This document shows positions 55,447 through 64,000 of a stretch of DNA of 64,000 bases, in pieces. Below the pieces are notes generated by a model. That model was not told the origin of the DNA and searched no databases. It saw nothing but the letters and a program-made list of their open reading frames with translations. The position numbers were made by a program, and so were the translations under genes. Position 1 is the first letter of the stretch. Each line of letters opens with the position of its first letter. The DNA comes from Oscarella lobularis (Eukaryota > Porifera > Homoscleromorpha > Homosclerophorida > Oscarellidae): NCBI RefSeq assembly GCF_947507565.1, contig NC_089182.1, positions 2,232,001-2,296,000 of the forward strand. Direction: 5' to 3'.

Positions 55447-58400
55447 ATGAGCTGTCTCTTTTTTGGTGTCGTGATTCTGCTTTTGCTCTTCTGGGGAAGT
55501 CAAGGTTGGTTGGTATTTTATGTTTAATCAATTAGGGGGCATGCTTGTTTGCTTTCTATGTGACACGCCTCTGTTTCTTTTCACTTTCAGCTGGTAAGTA
55601 AAGTGGGGGTGCACGGTGCGTTATATAAACCGTCGTGTTGTGTGTTTTTTTGAAGCAACATCGTCAACTAATACTACTACTACTGTGACTCCTACTACTG
55701 TGACTCCTACTACTGCGGCTCCTACTACTTCTGCTGCTACTTCTACTGCAGCTGCTGCTGCTACTACTTCTGCTTCTGCTCCTACTACTGCTGGTAAGTA
55801 AAGTAGAGGTACATGGCGGACTATATAAACAGACGTGTTTTTTAAGCAACGTCATCAGCGCCTACTACTGTGGCTCCTACTACTGCTGCTGCTCCAAGTA
55901 CTGCTGCTCCTACTACTGCCGGTAAGTAAGTGGGGTGCATGCGCGCTATATAAACGGTCATGCTTTTCTGAAAAAACAGCGTCAACTCCTGCTACTACTG
56001 TTGCTTCCACTACAGGCAAGAAATAGCAGTAACGGTTTGGATATACAGTACATGTACTATTTCTTTTAAAGAAACCCCGTCTACTGCTTCCAGTACAACC
56101 GGTAAAATGGTGTAGCAGCGAGCTTTGGAATATCCTTTCATTGTGTCTCTTCAGCTGGAATGGCATGCTCTAGCCTTGAACCTCCCGTGAATGGACTTCC
56201 CATCAGCGATGAAACGGCAGTGGGATCTCAGGTCAATTTTATGTGCAAAGACGGCTACACTTTGAGCGGCACAGCGTCTCGCCTATGCCAGAACAATGGA
56301 TCATGGAGTGGCACGAATGATTCAAGATGCAATCGTACGTCTCGCGTGGGCTAGGAATTTTTTCTGTGCAGTTTGTAGCGCTTCCTGCTCGTAGTGATGA
56401 GCTGTGACGTTTATCCACCGCCGGGAAACGGTTCAAAAACCACGGATAATCGAACCTTTGGATCAAAAGTCGCCTTCAAATGCAACACTGGCTATAATTT
56501 GACTTCGGGCGAAGGTGGCGTCTCGTGCGTTTTAAATTCGAATAAAACCGACGTCACGTGGTCTGGGTCTCCACCTGTTTGTTCTCGTATGAAAAGATTT
56601 CAACATAGCTGGATATGAGAAAGATAATTATTATGTATTTTAGTGATACCTGACTTTTGTCCGGACCTTGGAAGCAAACCAAAACTTATCAAGAGTTCTG
56701 ACAAAAGATCATTTAACACAACAGTGACATTTAGCTGTGAGTCTGGCTATAATAGAAGTGGTTCAGAGAAACGTGTTTGCCAGTCTAACCGAACGTGGAG
56801 TGGAGAAGAGGCCTCTTGCCTTTGTACGTACAGTTCAATTGTTATTTCCGTTTGCCTTACTGTTGTTTTAGTAATTCCTAACTATTGTAATGAACTTGCT
56901 GATCCAGAGAACGGTTCTAAGAATTTGACGGAGAGATCCATTGGTACGGTAGTGGGTTTCACTTGCAACGACGGCTACGATTTGGGAGGATCGAAAACTC
57001 GTCAGTGTCAGATGAATAAACAATGGAGCGGGTCCGATACAGATTGCACAAGTATAATATGTCGTTCAGTTTCTACATCTAGTAAATGGCTGTGTTTAGT
57101 TATACCGGAATATTGTCCAGCTCTTCTGACTCCTCAAAATGGAGCCAAAACTTCTGAACTCAGATCCATTGATACGGAAGTTACGTTCAGCTGCAATGCT
57201 GGGTATAGTCTGGGAGGATCAAAGGCCCGTTTGTGTGAAGCAGGTAGAAACTGGAATGGTTCTGATACATCTTGTACCGGTAAGTGTCTTGAAGAAACGT
57301 GGATGTAGCAGTTGAGTGCCAGTTTTAGTTATACTGGAATATTGTCCACCTCTTCTGACTCCTCAAAATGGAGCCAAAACGTCTGAACTCAGATCAATTG
57401 ATACGGAAGTTACGTTCAGCTGCAATGCTGGGTATAGTCTGGGAGGATCAAAGGCCCGTTTGTGTGAAGCAGGTGGAAACTGGAATGGTTCTGATACATC
57501 TTGTACCGGTAAGTGTCTTGAAGAAACGTGGATGTAGCAGTTGAGTGCCAGTTTTAGTTATACTGGAATATTGTCCAGCTCTTCTGACTCCTCAAAATGG
57601 AGCCAAAACTTCTGAACTCAGATCCATTGATACGGAAGTTACGTTCAGCTGCAATGCTGGCTATAGTCTGGGAGGATCAAAGGCCCGTTTGTGTGAAGCA
57701 GGTGGAAACTGGAATGGCTCTGATACATCTTGTACCGGTAAGTCTCTTGAAGAAACTTTGAGTGTAGCAGTTAAGTGCCGGTTTTAGTTATACTGGAATA
57801 TTGTCCAGCTCTTCTGACTCCTCAAAATGGAGCCAAAACGTCTGAACTCAGATCCATTGATACGGAAGTTACGTTCAGCTGCAATGCTGGCTATAGTCTG
57901 GGAGGATCAAAGGCCCGTTTGTGTCAAGCAGGCGGAAGCTGGAATGGTTCTGATACAACTTGCAGTCGTAAGTCTCTCTGAGCGCTCTTTGTGGTTCAAT
58001 TACGTACACGCGATATCTCTTTCAAGCGCTAAACTGTCCCAGGTTGTCAACTCCAAGAAATTCTAAACTCGTGAACGGAAACGGTCGAGAATATTTAACT
58101 GTGCTAGAATATGAATGTGACACTGGGTACAATCTGACGGGCGGCGACTTGATGCGAACATGCGATTTAACTGTAGACAATTCTGGAGTGGAGTGGACGG
58201 GAACCGATGCAGTTTGCACGAGTACGTGAATATTTAGTGTAGCTGGGCCTGCTTTATCCTCGTGGGTTTAGTTGTTGACTGCGGTCCTCTTGATCAACCA
58301 ACAAACGGAAAGAAGACAGGCAGTGTCACCACATATAATTCTGTGATATCGTTTGAATGCAATGAGGGGCATTCTTTGGTCGGCTCTGAAAAACGTTACT

Positions 58401-61400
58401 GCCAGGAAAACGGGGCTTGGAACGGCACGCAGCCCATCTGCGACCGTAAGGTGTTCTCTCAATTGTCCTATTTTGAATGATTATTTTATTCAGTTCTATT
58501 CTGTCCCGACTTAAATCCACCTGGAAACGGTTCACTGGACTCAAAGGCCACAGCTTACCCTTCTAAAGTGACCTTCAGCTGCAACAGTGGATACACCTTG
58601 TATCCTAAAGGTGGTGACACTTTGGAATGCGTAATCGACGGGTCTTCTTCGGTGCCGGCTGTCAAGTGGGACAAAAACGATCCAAAGTGTGGAAGTGAGT
58701 ACAGATCACAGCAAAAAAAAGTCTTTGTATCGTAAGCGTGCACTTGGATCTTTATTTTAGTTGTCCCTCAAGTCAAACTGGTGCGAACGGGCAATTCTGC
58801 TGACATCAGCAGCACCACACTACTTTCTCCTCAGTATAGTTCCAATTCTACGGTCATGATTGATTGTCAGTTGGTCACAGGCTATCCCGAGACCATGCTC
58901 GAGTGGAAAATTGCCGAAGCTAGTGTCAGCACTGACACTTCTGATAATGTCTATCAGGAATCTCCAGGAGAAAACGCACGAAAACTAGTGTTTCGAAGTT
59001 TTGGTACAAACGAGCAAGACAACTACACGTGTACCGCGGTCAATCCAGCTGGCAGTGACAGTGCAACGTTCGAGATCCTTCTTCAAGGTAAAGTGCACTA
59101 AAGGATGTTTCTTTTTCTGATCGATGTCCGGTTGTAGTTGTGCCGGATCCCCCTCCTCAACCAACAACGAACACAGTGTCTGCATTTGAAATCACGGTGA
59201 CGTGGGTTCCTCCAGGATTTGATGGGCGTTCTCCTATAACAGAATATGAAGTTGGGTACCGAAAGAAAGACGCGTCTAGTTACACCACTATGTCATTTAT
59301 TTCTTCTACAACGTCATTTTCCGCTAAGAAATTGAAGCCGTACACAGATTATGAGTTTCGAGTCAGAGCCCGAAATAAGATAGGCTACAGTACTTACAGT
59401 CCAGTTTCGATCCGTCGCACTTTGCAATTTAGTAAGCTCTTTGAGTAGTGTTGTCTTTAATCAGTAATTTATCATAATTTAGATCCTTCTCCTCCTCAAA
59501 ATGTAAGAGCTACTGTACTGGGATCATATTCTGTTAGCGTCACGTGGCAAGAGCCATCTGAAAAAAATGGAATTATCACCGGATACAGAATTCAATACTC
59601 TGGAGGAGATTTATCAGGCGCTCAGGAAATTGACGTAAACGGCAGCACCTTTGAAACCACTGTGAAGTCTTTGAAACCATTCCGGGAGTATGAGTTTTCT
59701 GTCAGAGCCAAGACTGAAGAATCCGGAGATCTCTACAGCGATTTTTCGGACGCCGCTAGAGCGAAAACGGATCCAGCAAGTATGGGTTTTTGTTTGAGGC
59801 GAGAATCTTCATAGTACAGGGTGTTTTTGTGTGCAGAGCCCACGAAGCCTGCTAAAAATATTGAGTCCAAAGCGGAAGGCCAAACATCTATAAGTGTGAA
59901 ATGGGAGGCGCCAGATTCGGATGGCTTCAACGGAATTCTGACGGGATACAACATTCGATATACCAATCTCACAGACAACGTTACCAACTTGCAGAACGTT
60001 GATAACGAAACGTTTTTTACGAATCTGACTGACCTAGTACCTCATACGAACTACAGCATCGTTGTCTATGTTGTCAATACGGAAGGAGAGGGACCTCCAA
60101 GCGACGAAGATGTCATTTTAACAGGACAAGCACGTAAGCTGGCAACAATCTTTAAAGGATTAAATTTTAAGACTACTTCTTTATTTGTTGCAGCTCCAAC
60201 AGCGCCTCCCCAAAACATCTCAATTACCGTTCTATCATCCAGTAGCATTAGGGCGAATTGGTCAAGTCCTCCTATAGCTGAAATTCCCGGCATACTGACA
60301 GGATATCGGATCTACTATCAAGCAGATAAAGAATCAAGAAAACACGAGGAAGTCGGTCCTCGCGTACTGACGACAGACCTCGACGACTTGAAATTTTACA
60401 CGTTCTATAATATCACAGTGGCAGCTGGGACCGGAGGAGGGTTCGGTCCGGAAGGACCTCTTCTTCGAAATCGCACACTCGAAGATCGTAAGCATTGACA
60501 GTTCGGTTTTTTTCGCTTCTTGTTTATTATGTTTTTACAGTTCCTGGGCCGCCCGCTTCTTTGAATATTTCAACGACGTCGGCTACTTCAATATTAGCGT
60601 CATGGGAGGTTCCTCCTGTAAAAAACGGAGTAATCCGCGGCTATCGTGTTAAATACTTCAATGACAGCGGCGCATTTTACCTGAATTCTACGACGACTAG
60701 CGTGAACTTGACGTCGTTGAACGAATTCACGCAGTACAATGTCTCCGTTCAAGCAAGAACCGGGCCTGGGTTGGGCAACGCTAGTGCCATTAGAACAGAA
60801 ACAACAGACGAAGCTGGTGAGTGCGCACGATAAAGTATTGACAGTCCAGTGAGACTAAGTGGTGTCTTCCCTAGCTCCTAGTGCTCCTCCTCAGAACGTC
60901 TCCGCTGTAAATGGCAGTTCGACGAGTCTTAAAGTATCGTGGACACCGCCGCCGACGCTGGATCAAAACGGTATAATTCGAAACTACACGGTGGCATACA
61001 ACAGAAGCTCTGGTTCTCCTTCGGAGCTAAACGTTGCGTCTAACAACAACAACGTAACACTGTCGGGCCTCCAGAAGTTTGTCAAGTACACTGTGACGGT
61101 AAGAGCCGTGACAGTGGCCGACGGTCCTCCGAGTTCGCCTATAACTGTCAGCACAGATCAAGACAGTAAGACGGTTTTGACGAAAGCTGGAAAAGCGACC
61201 AACTCGTCGTTCTCTTTCTTTAGTTCCCGAAGAACCTCAGACTTTTAGCGTAACGGTAATTTCGTCGTCTGCGGTGAATGTCACTTGGGCACCTCCGGCT
61301 GTGCGGAATGGGATCATCACCGGCTATACACTCAGCTATTTCAATGACTCGAATAACCTCAGCCAATCCTTTAATGAAAGCGCGCGGTCATACACTGTAG

Positions 61401-64000
61401 AGTATCTCAACGAGTACACAAACTATACGTTCTCTCTCAAAGCGGCTACGATCAAAGGTGAAGGCCTTTCGACAGCGCCGCAGCAGAAAGAAACACTTCA
61501 AGATGGTGAGTTTGTACTAATATATATGTATATATGTCGTAGCACTGAACATTTCTTATGTAGTACCAAATGCACCGCCGACTATTGACAATATAACGGC
61601 TGGCGCCACGTCACTGACTGTCATGTGGTCGGCGCCGCCTCTTGAAGAACTCAACGGAAGGATTATTGACTATGAATTCTACTATAATGGCAGTCAATTT
61701 GATCGAGAGCTTCACGACATGAACAGCAGCAGCACCGAAGTACTGACTTTTACACTGGAAAGTCTTCAAGAATTCGTTTGGTATGATGTCAAAGTGAGAG
61801 CGTATACCGAAATCGGACCCGGTCCGTTTTCGGCTGTAAAATCAAAAAGAACGTTGGCTGGTAAGGGAGAGAGTTCTTTAGTTGAGCAAGTTTGAACTGA
61901 CTCTTATCACAGCTCCAAGTCTTCCTCCCACAATCACAGCAATTCGGAATTTGTCGTCAACGTCGCTGAGCGTGAACTGGGCCAAACCGGCACCAAAAGA
62001 TATCAATGGAATATTTTTACGTTCGGAGATTGAGTACAAACAGATCAACCCTGATATGTCATATCCATTGCAAAGTGATCCGACAGACGAAACTATTGAT
62101 TTGATCAATTTGAGAATGTAAGTTAGCCTGCGTGTTTCTGGGAGTAGTAGAACTGTTTTTCTCGTGCAGATACACTCGCTATGAAATTCGAGTGAGAATT
62201 GTAACGAATGCAAGTGAAAATGGCCCAGAATTGAATGGCACCTGGTCGAATCTTGAACGAGTTCGAACCGACGAAGACAGTGGGCAATGTCAAGGTTTTT
62301 TACTAATTTAATTAAAACGGTTCTTTTTTGTAGTTCCCGACCAGCCAGAGGCCTTGTCAAATGTTTCAGTTTCCAAGTATTCTGTGGAATTGACGTGGCA
62401 ACCGCCTAAAGTCGTAAAGGGAATCATCACTTCTTACCGTCTCAATTATCAGAATTTCACAAGGAACAAAGGGCCAAAAAATGAGAATATGTCTCTGGGT
62501 GGGAGCGTCACTATGACAACAGTCACCGGTTTATTGCCATATCGCAATTACATGTTCAATCTCTTTGCAAGCACATCAAAAGGAGAAAGCCTCACAGCGG
62601 CTCAACTTTCAATCCAAACAGTTCAGTCTGGTAATCACTTAATTTTATTTATCAATGAATAAGAAATCAATTATTTGTTTTGAAGCGCCGACCAAGCCGC
62701 CAGCTAACGTCACAGCTGTTTCTACTAGTTCGACGTCAATCAACGTTACATGGAAAGAAGTTCCTACAGAGGATCAAAATGGAGTTGTTCAATATTACCA
62801 CGTTCTATACGACGCTCCCGAAAGAAACGTGAAAAATCAATTAGTAAAAGTACCTCACTCACGCTTACAAGTCCAACTCTTCAATCTTTTGAAATACGTT
62901 GAATACGAAATTCGGGTTCGAGCTGTCACCGTCGAAAACGGCACGGCGAGCGACATCGTCAAAGAAAGAACATTGCAAGACAGTAAGAATTCCCCGCGTG
63001 TTGAGCACTTGCTTTATGAGATTGGTTTTAGAACCTACGGTTGTTCCAAGCAACGTTGTAGTCAAGCCAGTTTTAGACAACGCCACCCAACTTCGTGTTA
63101 GTTGGGAGAAACTGGATCCTCTTAAAACCAACGGCATTTTGGAGGAGTACCGAGTGTACTACGTTGAACTAGAACGAACAGATCTTCGTCGCCGCCGCGC
63201 TGCGGACATCTTCATATCTATCAAGCCCGAGAACGTAGGTGGCAGACTTTCTGTAACTGTTGTCTGCAGTTCTGTGTTTTCAGTTGTTTGTGCTTGTTGG
63301 TGGTTTAAAGCCATACAACAACTACAGTATTTCGATGACAGCTGTCACAGGTGGAGGAGAAGGACCGCGCAGTACTTCGATTGTTAGCAGGACGGCTCCC
63401 GCTGGTGAGCCATTTGAATGACCTCATTTTCTCGCTGACTTGTCACTCCTTTTTGCAGATCCTCCCACTTTCGCTCTAACCTTTCCTCCTCCGCCGGAGC
63501 CTAAAGACGATCAGATAACAGTTTCTCTAGCCGGCTTTATGATTACGAACATCAATGGTCCAATTGAGTAAGTGTGGTACGTGGCTCAAAACTTGGGGCT
63601 TGATGCATTTTTGCGTGTCTGCTTCTCAAATAGAAAGTACGAACTCATCGTAGTAATACCAGAACTGGACGAAGACGGCCGACCGATGATGGATCTCGGA
63701 GATCCTGACGTTAAATTTCCCCCTGATAGCGTTAAACCCTACCCACTTCCCGATGAAGAGTTATCAGAGCTTCCTTATGCTTACAAATGCAAAGTTTGGC
63801 TTGGCAACGACCTGGAGGAGAAATTTGTCATTGGAAGTGAGGATCTTCCTTCTGATTTGGCTCGTGAAAAAGTGTACAATGGCCCACTGAGAAAAGGAAC
63901 CTACTACAGCTTCTTTCTGAGAGCTTTTACTGTCGCAAGTCCGGATCAATCTGTGAGTTCCTCAGTGGATTATAAGCGTTCTCATTTGCAGTTTCTTTTT
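55447..64000 (+). CDS. Sushi/Ig/FN3 receptor, phosphatase-receptor-like, partial
   Basis: Plus-strand gene cut by the right edge. Signal peptide MSCLFFGVVILLLLFWGSQG at 55447. Four short exons encode Thr/Ala/Pro-rich linker (55650-56105). About 11 Sushi (CCP) domains follow, most on their own exon (56158-58694), with C...C...W.G...C patterns. One Ig-like domain follows (58761-59090: VMIDCQLVTGYPETMLEWK, DNYTCTAVNPAG). Then come 12 FN3 domains (59137-63405), nearly one exon each. FN3-12 contains a furin-like RRRR site (63187-63201). The exon after it (from 63460) reads LAGFMITNINGPIE, and the next reads YELIVVIPELDEDG, then YNGPLRKGTYYSFFLRAF. This matches the juxtamembrane extracellular part of receptor tyrosine phosphatases of the PTPRB/J type and some invertebrate receptor kinases. 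The last exon starts at 63992 and is cut. Whether the cytoplasmic part is a phosphatase or kinase cannot be seen. Confidence 0.8.
55670..55925 (+). repeat. ACT/CCT/GCT-rich coding microsatellites
   Basis: Short triplet repeats encode the Thr/Ala/Pro/Ser linker next to the signal peptide of the receptor. The linker is split into several exons with similar flanking introns, suggesting exon duplication. Confidence 0.75.
57050..57980 (+). repeat. Four tandem copies of a Sushi exon plus intron
   Basis: Sushi units 5 to 8 are nearly identical at DNA level, introns included. The string CTCTTCTGACTCCTCAAAAT recurs at 57121, 57350, 57579 and 57809, a period of 229-230 bp. Each unit is about 180 bp of exon plus about 50 bp of intron, with phase-1 borders that keep the frame. 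Confidence 0.92.

Noticed and set aside
55070-55450. 126-residue plus-strand frame before the receptor gene
   Set aside because: It runs into the receptor start codon in another frame and has no domain; probably promoter or 5' UTR.
1-64000. tRNA, rRNA, or transposon genes
   Set aside because: No cloverleaf-like A/B boxes, rRNA blocks, reverse transcriptase, transposase or long terminal repeats were recognised by eye; a tRNAscan or RepeatMasker run could still find small ones.

Overview
The window is from a gene-dense animal nuclear genome. Genes sit on both strands, and most are split by very short introns, typically about 45-70 bp, with GT(A/G)-AG borders. Intergenic gaps are often below 300 bp. 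Animal-only or animal-enriched families (cadherin, JUN, PTK7-like receptor kinase, MED26, EGF/LamG, Sushi/Ig/FN3 receptor) occur beside general eukaryotic genes (calreticulin, PheRS alpha, GAK, INO80B). Compactness, the invertebrate-style giant adhesion proteins and strong GC-rich codon use suggest an early-branching animal. A sponge, perhaps a homoscleromorph such as Oscarella, is my best guess, but this is inference and not proven by the sequence.

Layout, left to right. An OSBPL9/11-type PH-domain gene (minus) is followed by a 13-kb minus-strand gene for a roughly 4,200-residue membrane protein. That protein joins a MUC4-type half (signal peptide, mucin tract, NIDO, AMOP, VWD, EGF) to about 13 cadherin repeats, a transmembrane segment and a short tail. 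INO80B and a secreted protein with about 46 tandem EGFs followed by LamG/EGF domains come next, both minus. JUN diverges from the EGF gene; its promoter carries CRE and AP-1 sites. Downstream of JUN is a PTK7-like membrane pseudokinase that lacks the usual Ig ectodomain. A full-length GAK (minus) and PheRS alpha (plus) start 41 bp apart, head to head.

A bacterial-type Atu3266-like amidohydrolase (minus) is split by a 1.5-kb intron that holds a complete HSF-type gene on the other strand. MED26 (minus) and a small histidine-rich protein with a C-terminal CaaX box (plus) diverge. Calreticulin (minus) follows, with a perfect ER-stress response element upstream. Next, all minus, come a tandem-CH/coiled-coil/SAM protein, an EFCAB14-like type II membrane protein, two tandem GT29 sialyltransferases and a beta-1,4-galactosyltransferase. 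The right end (plus) is a large receptor: signal peptide, Thr-rich linker, 11 Sushi, 1 Ig-like and 12 FN3 domains, then a membrane-proximal module like that of receptor tyrosine phosphatases. It runs off the window.

Themes: cell-surface and matrix adhesion proteins dominate (MUC4-cadherin, EGF/LamG, Sushi-Ig-FN3), with Golgi glycosylation enzymes clustered at 50-55 kb. No rRNA, tRNA, CRISPR array or intact transposon was seen. Exon borders were read by eye from splice signals and reading frame; gene ends are firmer than internal junctions.
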